From Buttiauxella izardii (GTDB lineage Bacteria > Pseudomonadota > Gammaproteobacteria > Enterobacterales > Enterobacteriaceae): DNA of 34,660 bases. Positions within the stretch are counted from its first letter, which is position 1. The number at the start of each line of letters is the position of its first letter. Positions 8,563 to 18,086 of this stretch are shown in pieces. The position numbers were made by a program, and so were the translations under genes. The notes below the pieces were generated by a model, which searched no databases, had not been told where the DNA came from, and worked only from the letters and a program-made list of their open reading frames with translations. Location: contig NZ_QZWH01000021.1 in NCBI RefSeq assembly GCF_003601925.1, positions 1 to 34,660 on the forward strand, given 5' to 3'.

Positions 8563-8594
8563 AAAAAAAGCCAACGAGTTTCCCCGATGGCTTT
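8563..8594 (-). terminator. Intrinsic terminator of aroF-tyrA
   Basis: Read leftward: AAAGCCA, an inner CGGG/CTCG stem with a GAAA loop, then TGGCTTT running into seven Ts (8569-8563). It lies between tyrA and the lactonase gene, only about 35 bases before the latter's start codon. Confidence 0.9.
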
Positions 8595-8616
8595 AGATTA
8601 TAAGACTATTTTGCGA

Positions 8617-9738
8617 TTACGGACGGCTATCATTCGCCTGGCGTAACAAAGTGCGACTTTCACTCTGGAATCGCTGCGCGTAATCGCCGAACCAATGTTC
8701 AACTTTGCGGAAACTGTCGATGAACGCTTGCTTGTCACCATGCTCCAGCAGGCCGATCGCCTCGCCAAACCGCTTGTAATAACGCTTGATCAGATCCAGA
8801 TTACTTTCCGAGGACATAATAATGTCTGCGTAAAGTTGTGGGTCTTGTGCAAATAAGCGCCCAACCATTGCCAGTTCAAGGCGGTAAATCGGTGATGAAA
8901 GTGCCAGCAATTGCTCAAGCTGAACGTTCTCTTCCGCCAGATGTAAACCATAAGCAAAGGTCGCAAAGTGGCGCAATGCCTGAATAAACGCCATGTTCTG
9001 ATCGTGTTCAACGGCTGTCGAGCGGTGTAAACGCGCGCCCCATACCTGAATTTGTTCCAGGAACCATTGATAAGCTTCCGGCTGGCGACCATCGCAATAC
9101 ACCACCACTTGCTTCGCCAGGCTGCCGCTGTCAGGGCCAAACATTGGGTGCAGACCAAGAACCGGGCCTTGATGCGCGGCAAGCATCGCTTGCAGCGGGC
9201 CATTTTTCACCGATGCCAGATCAACCAGAATACAGTCATCAGGCAAACGTGGGAGCTGAGCGATAACTTGCTCGGTGATATGAATCGGAACGCTCACGAT
9301 CACCATGCCCGCATCAGACATTAATTCTGGAGCTTTAGCCCAATCTTCTTTCTCAAGAATCCGAACCTGATAGCCAGACAAGGTAAGCATCTTTTCAAAC
9401 ATGCGCCCCATCTGGCCGCCGCCACCGACGATAACCACCGGGCGTAACGCAGGGAACAGAGTTTTGAAACCTTTGTCATTCTCGCTTGAGTAAGACTCGC
9501 GCATAACACGGCGTAAAACATCTTCAATCAGATCCGGCGGAACGCCCAAAGCTGCGGCTTCTTTGCGACGTGAAGCCAACATTGCCGCTTCGCGTTCCGG
9601 TACATAAATCGGCAAACCATACTGGCTTTTGACTTCGCCAACTTCCGCTACCAATTCCAGGCGGCGTGCCAGTAACCCCAGCAACGCCTTATCCACTTCG
9701 TCAATTTGATCGCGTAGCGCGGTCAGTTCAGCCACCAT
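8617..9738 (-). CDS. tyrA: TyrA, bifunctional chorismate mutase/prephenate dehydrogenase
   Basis: TyrA turns chorismate into prephenate and then, with NAD+, into 4-hydroxyphenylpyruvate for tyrosine. At 373 residues it has the E. coli length. The N-terminal mutase domain covers about 1-90. A Rossmann fold with [11 protein letters not shown] follows near residue 100, and the catalytic histidine lies in [13 protein letters not shown]. The start ATG at 9738 is preceded by AGAGG. It begins 11 bases after the aroF stop, so the two form the aroF-tyrA operon under tyrosine/TyrR control. Its terminator lies before the inserted lactonase gene. Confidence 0.99.
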   Translation of the reverse strand: MVAELTALRDQIDEVDKALLGLLARRLELVAEVGEVKSQYGLPIYVPEREAAMLASRRKEAAALGVPPDLIEDVLRRVMRESYSSENDKGFKTLFPALRPVVIVGGGGQMGRMFEKMLTLSGYQVRILEKEDWAKAPELMSDAGMVIVSVPIHITEQVIAQLPRLPDDCILVDLASVKNGPLQAMLAAHQGPVLGLHPMFGPDSGSLAKQVVVYCDGRQPEAYQWFLEQIQVWGARLHRSTAVEHDQNMAFIQALRHFATFAYGLHLAEENVQLEQLLALSSPIYRLELAMVGRLFAQDPQLYADIIMSSESNLDLIKRYYKRFGEAIGLLEHGDKQAFIDSFRKVEHWFGDYAQRFQSESRTLLRQANDSRP

Positions 9739-9749
9739 AGTAAAACCTC

Positions 9750-10820
9750 TTATGCCTGACGCGCCGCGAGCGTACCGTTCAGATCGTTGTGAATCTCACG
9801 CAATAAAGTCTCAGTTGTTTCCCAATCGATGCAAGCATCTGTTACGGAAACACCGTATTTCATTTCACTGCGTGGTTGCTCTGAAGATTGATTACCCTCA
9901 TGGATATTACTTTCAATCATCAGACCAATAATCGAACGGTTACCATCTTTAATTTGAGCGACAGCTGATTCAGCTACGCCCGGCTGGCGGCGGTAGTCTT
10001 TGTTTGAGTTGCCATGGCTGCAATCTATCATCAAGGCCGGGCGGAGTCCCGCCTGCTCCATCTCTTTTTCACACTGCGCAACGTCTGCCGGGCTGTAGTT
10101 TGGCGCTTTGCCACCGCGTAAAATCACGTGACCATCAGGATTGCCCTGAGTTTGCAGTAAGCAAACCTGGCCTGCCTGGTTGATGCCAACAAAACGGTGC
10201 GGCATAGATGCGGCACGCATCGCATTGATTGCGGTGCCGAGGCTGCCATCGGTCCCATTTTTGAAGCCAACTGGCATGGAAAGACCTGACGCCATTTCGC
10301 GGTGAGTCTGAGATTCCGTAGTACGCGCACCGATTGCAGACCAGCTGAACAGATCGCCAAGGTATTGCGGGCTGTTTGGATCAAGAGCTTCCGTCGCCAA
10401 CGGCAGACCCATGCTGACCAGTTCTACCAGCAAATTACGCGCAATTTTCAAACCGCCTTCAACATCAAACGAGCCGTCCATATGAGGATCGTTAATCAAC
10501 CCTTTCCAGCCCACAGTCGTCCGTGGCTTTTCAAAATAGACGCGCATCACGAGGTACAGACTATCGCTAACTTGTTCAGACAAAGTTTTAAAACGACGAG
10601 CATATTCAATCGCAGTATCAGGATCGTGGATCGAGCAAGGTCCACACACCACCAACAGACGAGGATCGCGGCCAGCGATAATGTCAGAAATGGTCTGGCG
10701 GGATTGTTCAATCTGCGCTTCTTGAGCGGCAGTCAGCGGGAATTCCGCTTTCAGTTGATCCGGAGTGATTAAAACCTGTTCGTCAGAAATATGAACGTTG
10801 TTCAGCGCGTCTTTTTGCAT
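9750..10820 (-). CDS. aroF: AroF, DAHP synthase, tyrosine-sensitive isozyme
   Basis: AroF condenses phosphoenolpyruvate and erythrose 4-phosphate to DAHP, the first step of the shikimate pathway. The 356-residue protein shows the metal-binding GPCSIHDP motif (C62), PRTTVGWKG, and the [10 protein letters not shown] and IESNIHEG signatures. N8 and P148, positions linked to tyrosine feedback in E. coli AroF, are both present, supporting the Tyr-sensitive isozyme. Location directly before tyrA also separates it from aroG and aroH. Upstream TyrR-type boxes suggest repression by tyrosine. Confidence 0.98.
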   Translation of the reverse strand: MQKDALNNVHISDEQVLITPDQLKAEFPLTAAQEAQIEQSRQTISDIIAGRDPRLLVVCGPCSIHDPDTAIEYARRFKTLSEQVSDSLYLVMRVYFEKPRTTVGWKGLINDPHMDGSFDVEGGLKIARNLLVELVSMGLPLATEALDPNSPQYLGDLFSWSAIGARTTESQTHREMASGLSMPVGFKNGTDGSLGTAINAMRAASMPHRFVGINQAGQVCLLQTQGNPDGHVILRGGKAPNYSPADVAQCEKEMEQAGLRPALMIDCSHGNSNKDYRRQPGVAESAVAQIKDGNRSIIGLMIESNIHEGNQSSEQPRSEMKYGVSVTDACIDWETTETLLREIHNDLNGTLAARQA

Positions 10821-10876
10821 GATGGCGATCCTGTTAGCTCGTTTGCGATAGTCGTTTCCTCAGTGAGGATGGCACT

Positions 10877-10904
10877 ACCTTACCAGCTTTAGTAAAGATT
10901 GCAA
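10877..10904 (-). promoter_or_regulatory. Candidate aroF promoter
   Basis: On the minus strand TTGCAA (10904-10899), a 16-bp spacer and TAAGGT (10882-10877) predict a start near 10870 and a leader of about 50 bases. TyrR-type boxes lie immediately upstream. Confidence 0.55.
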
Positions 10905-10913
10905 TCCATTTTA

Positions 10914-10931
10914 CGTAAACAATACGTTACA
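10914..10931. promoter_or_regulatory. TyrR box upstream of aroF (proximal)
   Basis: CGTAAA-N6-GTTACA matches TGTAAA-N6-TTTACA except at two positions. It is centred about 50 bp upstream of the predicted aroF start, just beyond the -35 element, where bound TyrR could repress with tyrosine. Confidence 0.6.
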
Positions 10932-10975
10932 CAGTAAAAATAAATGCCGCTTAACGCCCATTAAAAAGCCATTTC

Positions 10976-10993
10976 CGTAAAGTTAATATTACA
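10976..10993. promoter_or_regulatory. TyrR box upstream of aroF (distal)
   Basis: CGTAAA-N6-ATTACA is a second two-mismatch TyrR-type palindrome, 62 bp from the proximal one (about six helical turns). E. coli aroF also has several TyrR boxes. It could equally act on the divergent lipoprotein gene. Confidence 0.5.
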
Positions 10994-11108
10994 GCCATGC
11001 ATAACCACTCTATTTATCTGCTCAATCATTCATTCTGTAAAAATAGCGTAGCACCAGGCCATAACCGCTCTATGCTCAGAGAATACTCTTTGAAATGGAT
11101 ATCCAAAA

Positions 11109-11480
11109 ATGCGCTTTATCGCTTTGATTCCAGTGCTATTGCTGACAGCTTGCTATGTCGATCCCTACACACATGCTCCAACGCCAGCTCCTACAGACTG
11201 GTATCAGGCTGGCTGGGATGATGCGATGTCAGGGCAACCTATAAGAAGCAATCTCGTGATCGCGCATTTGCATAACGATGAAAATGTGGATCGTGAAGAG
11301 TGGCTAAAAGGATATGCGGAGGGTCAGCAGCGGATTTGTGATCCTAAATTTTTAGAAATACTTGGCGAAAGCGGAAAGTCATTTCCTTCCAGTTGCGAAA
11401 CATTGCCGGATGTCGCCGAACGCCACGCACAATGGGATAAAGCGAGTCGCAAAGGATTTCAGGAATCCTTCATGCATTAG
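11109..11480 (+). CDS. yfiL: Small lipoprotein, YfiL-like (DUF2799 type)
   Basis: A 123-residue predicted lipoprotein. Residues 1-14 form a short signal peptide and LLTAC makes C15 the lipidated residue; Tyr at +2 does not signal inner-membrane retention. The mature part begins with a proline-rich linker (YTHAPTPAPTDW), followed by WYQAGWDDAMSG and EEWLKGYAEGQ, which look like two copies of a short W/Y-x-x-G-x-x-x-(A/G) pattern, and a C-terminal KASRKGFQES. Position next to aroF and overall look match E. coli YfiL, whose function is unknown. No strong ribosome-binding site is seen before 11109. Unlike E. coli, yfiR, yfiN and yfiB do not follow; rplS comes next. Confidence 0.7.
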   Translation: MRFIALIPVLLLTACYVDPYTHAPTPAPTDWYQAGWDDAMSGQPIRSNLVIAHLHNDENVDREEWLKGYAEGQQRICDPKFLEILGESGKSFPSSCETLPDVAERHAQWDKASRKGFQESFMH

Positions 11481-11482
11481 AC

Positions 11483-11512
11483 AAAAAAAGGGCTGCCAGA
11501 TGGCAGCCCTTT
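11483..11512 (-). terminator. Terminator of the rpsP-rplS operon (also ends yfiL)
   Basis: Stem AAAGGGCTGCCA/TGGCAGCCCTTT (11487-11498, 11501-11512). Leftward it continues into a run of seven Ts, giving a strong terminator for rplS. Rightward the T-run is short but follows the yfiL stop. Confidence 0.9.
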
Positions 11513-11536
11513 ATATGGATGTCGCCTAAGCGAATC

Positions 11537-12696
<1,160 letters not shown>

Positions 12697-12741
12697 AAGC
12701 CAATCCCCATAACGCCGTCTATTACCGTTTATCCGGAGGTT

Positions 12742-13290
12742 TTAAAAACCAGGATCCCAATCTACTTCAATCGTTTGAGTAGCGAGATCGACTTTCTTGA
12801 TAACCTGCCCATCGAGGAACGGAACCAGCCGCTCCTTGATACCGAACGCATCTTTCAGGTTTGCCTTAATGACGAGAACGTCATTTGAGCCGGTTTCCAT
12901 CATGTCAATGACTTTACCGAGCTGATATCCCTCAGTCGTGACAACCTGGCAACCCATAAGGTCTTTCCAGTAGTAGTCACCCTCTTCGAGATGAGGCAAC
13001 TGCGTTGAATCGACCACAATTTCGCAATTGGTCAGAAGATTCGCGGCATCCCGGTCGTCAATGCCTTTCAGCTTGATGACCAGATCCTGATTGTGGTGCT
13101 TCCAGCTTTCCAGCTGTACTTGCTGCCACTGACCCGCCTTCTGGATAAACCAGGGCTGGTACTCAAAAATGCTATCGGCGTCTTCGGTGGAGGAAAACAC
13201 TCTGAGCCAACCTCGAATACCGTAGCAGGATCCCATCTTACCCAATACGATTGGATTAACAGGTGCCTTTGCGGAGATTTGATTGCTCAT
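12742..13290 (-). CDS. rimM: RimM, 30S maturation factor
   Basis: RimM binds S19 and helps mature the 30S head. The 182-residue product has an N-terminal beta-barrel ([19 protein letters not shown]) and a C-terminal PRC-barrel (about 100-182) with [13 protein letters not shown] and IEVDWDPGF at the end. Two tandem ATGs occur at 13293 and 13290; the second gives the usual MSNQ-type start and the E. coli length. GGTGG lies just upstream. The gene is between rpsP and trmD in the conserved operon. Confidence 0.97.
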   Translation of the reverse strand: MSNQISAKAPVNPIVLGKMGSCYGIRGWLRVFSSTEDADSIFEYQPWFIQKAGQWQQVQLESWKHHNQDLVIKLKGIDDRDAANLLTNCEIVVDSTQLPHLEEGDYYWKDLMGCQVVTTEGYQLGKVIDMMETGSNDVLVIKANLKDAFGIKERLVPFLDGQVIKKVDLATQTIEVDWDPGF

Positions 13291-13308
13291 CATGACCACC
13301 GTGACAGA

Positions 13309-13557
13309 TTAAGCTGCTTTTTTTGCTGCTTTGATCAGCGCAGATACGCGATCAGAAACGGTTGCGCCTAAGCCAACCCAGTGCTCGATACGATCCAGAT
13401 CCAGGCGAGTTGCCTCGTCTTTTTCACCAGCGATTGGGTTGAAGAAACCAACGCGCTCGATGAAGCGACCGTTACGTGCATTACGGCTGTCAGTAACAAC
13501 AACCTGGTAGAACGGACGCTTTTTAGCGCCGTGACGTGCTAAACGAATAGTTACCAT
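13309..13557 (-). CDS. rpsP: Ribosomal protein S16
   Basis: bS16 is an early 30S assembly protein. At 82 residues it has the E. coli length. It starts [21 protein letters not shown] and contains [19 protein letters not shown], the family signature. GAGG lies 6 bases before the ATG at 13557. It is the first gene of the leftward rpsP-rimM-trmD-rplS operon, transcribed from a promoter just downstream of ffh. Confidence 0.98.
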   Translation of the reverse strand: MVTIRLARHGAKKRPFYQVVVTDSRNARNGRFIERVGFFNPIAGEKDEATRLDLDRIEHWVGLGATVSDRVSALIKAAKKAA

Positions 13558-13583
13558 AACATCCTCTTTAGTGAATAAAACAT

Positions 13584-13609
13584 CGGGCCCCATCGAGGGA
13601 TGGAGCCCG
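13584..13609 (-). terminator. Hairpin in the rpsP leader (ffh terminator or attenuator)
   Basis: An 11-bp stem (13584-13594 with 13599-13609, one G-U pair) with a four-base loop, followed leftward by ATGTTTTATT. It lies downstream of the predicted rpsP start point, so it would affect both ffh readthrough and rpsP transcripts. The T-run is poor, suggesting partial termination. Confidence 0.6.
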
Positions 13610-13631
13610 GTGTCATATTAAAAGCCCGAAA

Positions 13632-13659
13632 ATTTTACTCATTTCGGCGCAAAATGCAA
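13632..13659 (-). promoter_or_regulatory. rpsP operon promoter
   Basis: On the minus strand TTGCAT (13659-13654), a 16-bp spacer and TAAAAT (13637-13632) lie directly after the ffh stop, giving a leader of about 68 bases before rpsP. Confidence 0.65.
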
Positions 13660-13670
13660 TCTAAATGAGC

Positions 13671-15032
13671 TTAACGACCTGGGAAACCTGGCGGCATCAT
13701 ACCTTTCATGCCGCGCATCATTTTCGCCATTCCGCCTTTCTTCATCTTCTTCATCATGCGTTGCATGTCGTCGAACTGCTTAAGCAGACGGTTGACATCT
13801 TGCACCTGCATACCCGCACCCATCGCGATACGACGTTTACGTGAACCTTTGATAATCTCTGGCTGCGCACGCTCTTTGAGCGTCATGGAATTGATAATAG
13901 CTTCCATACGCACCAGGACTTTGTCATCCATTTGCGACTTAACGTTATCCGGCAATTGCCCCATTCCTGGCAATTTGCTCATCATACTCGCCATACCGCC
14001 CATGTTTTTCATCTGCTTGAGCTGGTCAAGGAAGTCGTTGAGATCAAACCCATCGCCTTTCTTAAGCTTGCTGGCAAGTTTCTCTGCCTGAGCGCGGTCA
14101 ACTTTGCTTTCAATATCTTCGATAAGCGACAGAACATCGCCCATCCCCAGAATACGGGAAGCAATACGATCCGGGTGGAAAGGCTCCAGCGCCTCAGTTT
14201 TTTCGCCCACACCGAGGAATTTAATCGGCTTGCCGGTGATATGACGAATAGACAGCGCGGCACCACCACGGGCATCACCATCGACTTTCGTCAGCACGAC
14301 ACCGGTCAGCGGTAACGCTTCGTTAAAGGCTTTTGCGGTATTTGCCGCATCCTGACCGGTCATGGCGTCGACAACAAACAGGGTTTCAACTGGATTAATC
14401 GCAGCGTGAACCTGTTTGATTTCGTCCATCATCGCTTCATCAACGTGCAAACGACCGGCGGTATCCACCAGCAGCACATCAAAGAATTTCAGCTTCGCTT
14501 CTTTCAGCGCCGCAGTAACGATATCGACAGGCTTTTGGCCAACATCAGACGGGAAGAAATCGACACCGACTTGTTCAGCCAGCGTTTCCAACTGTTTGAT
14601 CGCCGCAGGGCGATAAACGTCGGCAGACACCACCAGCACTTTCTTCTTGTGCTTCTCACGCAGGAATTTACCTAACTTACCTACGCTTGTGGTTTTACCC
14701 GCACCTTGCAGACCCGCCATCAGCACAACGGCTGGCGGCTGTGCTGCAAGATTCAGGCTCGTGTTCTCTTCGCCCATCGCCGCAACCAGTTCGGCGCGCA
14801 CGATTTTGACGAACTCCTGACCCGGCGTCAGGCTCTTGTTAACTTCATGACCCACCGCTTTTTCTTTCACGCGGCTGATGAAGTCACGCACCACCGGAAG
14901 CGCAACGTCAGCTTCCAGCAATGCCATGCGCACTTCGCGCAGAGTTTCTTTTACGTTCTCTTCAGTCAGCCGCCCGCGGCCGCTGATATTGCGCAATGAG
15001 CGCGACAGACGGTCAGTTAAATTATCAAACAT
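13671..15032 (-). CDS. ffh: Ffh, signal recognition particle GTPase
   Basis: Ffh with 4.5S RNA forms the SRP that delivers nascent inner-membrane proteins to FtsY. The 453-residue product has the N-domain (about 1-90), the G-domain with GLQGAGKTT, DTAGRLHVDE and TKVDGDARGG, and the methionine-rich M-domain (about 300-453) ending in MMRGMKGMMPPGFPGR, which binds signal sequences and RNA. I chose 15032 because MFDNLTDRL is the family N-terminus; the frame could extend 15 codons further. No clear ribosome-binding site is seen. It is divergent from ypjD. Confidence 0.98.
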   Translation of the reverse strand: MFDNLTDRLSRSLRNISGRGRLTEENVKETLREVRMALLEADVALPVVRDFISRVKEKAVGHEVNKSLTPGQEFVKIVRAELVAAMGEENTSLNLAAQPPAVVLMAGLQGAGKTTSVGKLGKFLREKHKKKVLVVSADVYRPAAIKQLETLAEQVGVDFFPSDVGQKPVDIVTAALKEAKLKFFDVLLVDTAGRLHVDEAMMDEIKQVHAAINPVETLFVVDAMTGQDAANTAKAFNEALPLTGVVLTKVDGDARGGAALSIRHITGKPIKFLGVGEKTEALEPFHPDRIASRILGMGDVLSLIEDIESKVDRAQAEKLASKLKKGDGFDLNDFLDQLKQMKNMGGMASMMSKLPGMGQLPDNVKSQMDDKVLVRMEAIINSMTLKERAQPEIIKGSRKRRIAMGAGMQVQDVNRLLKQFDDMQRMMKKMKKGGMAKMMRGMKGMMPPGFPGR

Positions 15033-15136
15033 TGTCTTTTGCCTAACGTGGTAACTTAGGGCCGCAGCTTGCGACACAAACAGAATTTGGCGGATTATAA
15101 CATGAAGCCGCCTTTGGTGTGATGCAACGGTTAGAG

Positions 15137-15165
15137 TTGGAGCAGGCGGCAGGTAACGTTATACT
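15137..15165 (+). promoter_or_regulatory. Candidate ypjD-corB promoter
   Basis: TTGGAG (15137-15142), a 17-bp spacer and TATACT (15160-15165). Predicted initiation near 15172 gives a leader of about 30 bases before ypjD. Confidence 0.65.
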
Positions 15166-15203
15166 GTTTTTTTTCATCTCTGGCTAATTGACCGACACTT
15201 TAT

Positions 15204-15992
15204 ATGCCTGTTTTCGCAATCCTTGCGCTTGTAGCCTACTCCAGCAGCCTCGCGCTGATTATCCCAAGCCTGCTGACAAAAAACAGCGGATGGCGCCGCT
15301 TTGCAATTATATCGGCTGTTATCGCGCTGGTAAGCCACGGTGTGGCGCTTGAAGCACGTATTTTTGCCGCCGACGGCGGGCAAAACCTCAGCCTGCTTAA
15401 CGTGGGTTCGCTGGTCAGTTTGATGATTTGCACCGTGATGACCATCGTTGCTTCACGCAATCGCGGCTGGCTGCTGTTACCGATTGTTTACGCTTTTGCG
15501 TTAATCAATCTGGCGCTGGCGACCTTTATGCCTAATGAATTCATCACGCATCTGGAAGCTACTCCAGGGATGATGGTGCATATCGGTTTGTCACTTTTTG
15601 CCTACGCCACGCTGATTATTGCCGCACTTTACGCCCTGCAACTGGCCTGGATTGACTACCAGCTGAAAAATAAAAAACTCGCCTTCCGTGCTGAAATGCC
15701 ACCGTTAATGAGCATTGAGCGCAAAATGTTTCACATCACTCAAGTTGGCGTGGTTCTGCTGACGTTAACGCTGTGCACTGGCCTGTTTTATCTGAAAAAT
15801 CTTTTCAGCCTCGAAAACGTCGATAAAGCGGTTTTGTCGATTCTCGCATGGTTTGTCTACATCGTTTTACTGTGGGGACACTATCATGAGGGTTGGCGTG
15901 GTCGCCGCGTGGTGTGGTTTAACGTCGCGGGTGCAGCGATTCTGACTCTCGCCTATTTTGGTAGCCGCGTCCTGCAACAATTCGTCGGCTAA
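15204..15992 (+). CDS. ypjD: YpjD, inner-membrane protein of the cytochrome c assembly (CcsA/CcmC-like) family
   Basis: A 262-residue polytopic protein with about eight hydrophobic segments, starting directly with a membrane helix (MPVFAILALVAYSSSLALI). It belongs to the cytochrome c assembly family. Candidate haem- or metal-binding histidines lie in VSHGVALEAR, MVHIGLSLFAYA and LLWGHYHEGWRG. E. coli YpjD has a matching length and sequence; its role is not established, though genetic links to Mg2+/CorB-type functions have been suggested. It is followed after 25 bases by corB, so the two probably form an operon. Confidence 0.93.
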   Translation: MPVFAILALVAYSSSLALIIPSLLTKNSGWRRFAIISAVIALVSHGVALEARIFAADGGQNLSLLNVGSLVSLMICTVMTIVASRNRGWLLLPIVYAFALINLALATFMPNEFITHLEATPGMMVHIGLSLFAYATLIIAALYALQLAWIDYQLKNKKLAFRAEMPPLMSIERKMFHITQVGVVLLTLTLCTGLFYLKNLFSLENVDKAVLSILAWFVYIVLLWGHYHEGWRGRRVVWFNVAGAAILTLAYFGSRVLQQFVG

Positions 15993-16017
15993 TACTGTCT
16001 TTATAAAGGAAATCCTT

Positions 16018-17304
16018 TTGGAACACATCTCAACGACTACGTTGATTGTCACGTTGATCATCATGGTAGTCGTTTCAGCGTACTTCTCCGGCTCAGAAAC
16101 CGGCATGATGACGCTCAACCGTTACAAGCTTCGCCACCTCGCCAAACAAGGCAACCGCGCCGCTAAACGGGTCGAAAAACTGCTTCGCAAGCCAGACCGC
16201 CTGATTAGCCTCGTGCTCATCGGCAACAACCTGGTGAACATTCTGGCCTCAGCCATCGGCACTATCGTCGGCATGCGCTTATACGGTGATGCAGGCGTGG
16301 CTATCGCCACCGGTATCCTCACCTTTGTGGTGCTGCTTTTCGCTGAAGTTCTGCCAAAAACGATTGCGGCGCTGTACCCGGAAAAGGTCGCGTTCCCAAG
16401 TAGCTTCCTGCTCGGCCCGTTGCAAATTTTGATGATGCCACTGGTGTGGTTACTGAATATCATTACGCGAATGTTGATGCGCCTGATGGGCATCAACAAC
16501 GTCAGCACCGTGAGTAGCGCACTGAATAAAGACGAATTGCGCACCCTCGTGCATGAGTCGCATACCAAAATTTCCCGTCGCAACCAGGACATGCTGCTGT
16601 CAGTTCTCGATCTCGAAAAAATGAGCGTTGACGACATCATGGTGCCGCGCAACGAAATCGTCGGTATCGATATTAACGACGACTGGAAATCTATCGTTCG
16701 CCAACTGACACACTCCCCACACGGGCGCATTGTGCTGTACCGTGACACGTTAGATGACGCCATCAGCATGCTGCGTTTACGTGAAGCCTACCGTTTGATG
16801 ACGGAGAAGCAGGAGTTCACCAAAGAAACTTTGCTGCGTGCATCCGATGAAATTTACTTTGTTCCTGAAGGTACGCCGCTCAGCGTTCAGCTCGTAAAAT
16901 TCCAGCGCAATAAAAAGAAAGTCGGCCTGGTCGTTGATGAATATGGCGATATTCAGGGGCTGGTGACGGTCGAAGATATTCTGGAAGAGATTGTCGGTGA
17001 CTTCACGACGTCAATGTCGCCAACACTTGCCGAAGAAGTGACTCCGCAAAATGACGGTTCTGTGATCATTGAAGGCAGCGCCAACGTGCGTGAAATCAAC
17101 AAAGCCTTCAACTGGACGCTTCCGGAAGACGAAGCGCGTACCATCAACGGCATGTTGCTTGAAGAGCTGCAAGAGATTCCGGCTATTGAAACGCGAGTGC
17201 GCTTGAGCCACTACGATATTGATATTCTCGACGTGCAGGACAACATGATTAAGCAAGTGCGTGTTACACCTGTTACGCCGCTTCGCGAGAGTATTCAGGA
17301 ATAA
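16018..17304 (+). CDS. corB: CorB/YfjD, CNNM-type membrane protein with CBS domains
   Basis: A 428-residue member of the CNNM/CorB family linked to Mg2+ efflux and resistance. The DUF21 transmembrane domain spans about residues 5-180 (ISAYFSG-like segment SAYFSGSETGMM, then further helices). A CBS-domain pair follows (about 200-320; MVPRNEIVGIDIND and GLVVDEYGDIQGLVTVEDILEEIVGD), then a C-terminal transporter-associated CorC_HlyC domain. I chose TTG at 16018: AAAGGA lies 7 bases upstream and the product begins (M)EHISTTTLIV at the E. coli length. An upstream ATG at 15958 lies inside ypjD with no ribosome-binding site. A two-way terminator follows. Confidence 0.93.
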   Translation: MEHISTTTLIVTLIIMVVVSAYFSGSETGMMTLNRYKLRHLAKQGNRAAKRVEKLLRKPDRLISLVLIGNNLVNILASAIGTIVGMRLYGDAGVAIATGILTFVVLLFAEVLPKTIAALYPEKVAFPSSFLLGPLQILMMPLVWLLNIITRMLMRLMGINNVSTVSSALNKDELRTLVHESHTKISRRNQDMLLSVLDLEKMSVDDIMVPRNEIVGIDINDDWKSIVRQLTHSPHGRIVLYRDTLDDAISMLRLREAYRLMTEKQEFTKETLLRASDEIYFVPEGTPLSVQLVKFQRNKKKVGLVVDEYGDIQGLVTVEDILEEIVGDFTTSMSPTLAEEVTPQNDGSVIIEGSANVREINKAFNWTLPEDEARTINGMLLEELQEIPAIETRVRLSHYDIDILDVQDNMIKQVRVTPVTPLRESIQE

Positions 17305-17325
17305 TTGTCGCCGATTTCCGACACA

Positions 17326-17360
17326 AAAAAAGCCAGCCTTTATTAGAGGCTGGCTTTTTT
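17326..17360. terminator. Bidirectional terminator between corB and grpE
   Basis: GCCAGCCT/AGGCTGGC (17332-17339, 17347-17354) flanked by A-run and T-run, so it works for rightward corB and leftward grpE. Confidence 0.93.
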
Positions 17361-17371
17361 ATTTAAGCGAA

Positions 17372-17956
17372 TTACGCTTTGGCTTTAGCCACAGAAACCA
17401 TGGCTGCGCGCAGTGTGCGGCCATTCAGGGTGTAACCCTTCTGCATCACCATCAGCACATGGTTTGGTGCCACATCTTCAGATTCAACCATCGCGATGGC
17501 CTGATGCACATCCGGGTTAAACGGCACATTGGTTTCGCCAACCACTTCCACACCAAATTTACGCACCACATCCAGCATTGATTTCTGAGTTAACTCAATG
17601 CCTTCAATCATGGCGGCTAAATCGGTGTTGGACTTGTCTGCCACTTCCAGAGCGCGGTCAAGGCTGTCGATAACCGGCAGCAGCTCGTTGACAAATTTGT
17701 CCAGTGCGAACTTGTGTGCTTTCTCAATATCGAGTTCGGTACGGCGACGGAGGTTTTCCATTTCCGCTTTGTTGCGTAACACGCTGTCACGCTCGCGCTG
17801 CTGAACTTCTTCCAGTTGTGCTGTTAAATCGGCAATTTGTTCATCGCGCGGATCAACCACTTCGGCACCCTCTACGGCCTCGACTTCTTCGTGGCTTTCC
17901 ATTGCAATTTCGTCCGAGACTTGCTCGTCTGGTGTTTTCTGATCTTTACTACTCAT
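17372..17956 (-). CDS. grpE: GrpE, DnaK nucleotide exchange factor
   Basis: GrpE dimers release ADP from DnaK and act as a thermosensor. The 194-residue product (197 in E. coli) has an acidic disordered N-terminus, a long helix (about 40-135, with [22 protein letters not shown]) and a C-terminal beta domain ([17 protein letters not shown] to [16 protein letters not shown]). The start ATG at 17956 has GGAG 9 bases upstream; nine more codons upstream are unlikely. The sigma-32 promoter at 18000-18027 shows heat-shock control. It is divergent from nadK, with both upstream regions overlapping. Confidence 0.98.
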   Translation of the reverse strand: MSSKDQKTPDEQVSDEIAMESHEEVEAVEGAEVVDPRDEQIADLTAQLEEVQQRERDSVLRNKAEMENLRRRTELDIEKAHKFALDKFVNELLPVIDSLDRALEVADKSNTDLAAMIEGIELTQKSMLDVVRKFGVEVVGETNVPFNPDVHQAIAMVESEDVAPNHVLMVMQKGYTLNGRTLRAAMVSVAKAKA

Positions 17957-17999
17957 GAATTTCTCCGCGTTTTTAGCATTCATCTCGCTGGTTCGCTTA

Positions 18000-18027
18000 T
18001 TATGGGGATCAGTTTCCGGGATTCAAG
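18000..18027 (-). promoter_or_regulatory. Sigma-32 heat-shock promoter of grpE
   Basis: On the minus strand CTTGAA (18027-18022), 14 bp, CCCCATAA (18007-18000): a near-consensus sigma-32 promoter, about 40 bp upstream of the grpE start. Confidence 0.93.
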
Positions 18028-18086
18028 GGAACGTGACATATTGTCATAATAAGACGGCATATCTGCGTATAAGGACCCTCAGCATA

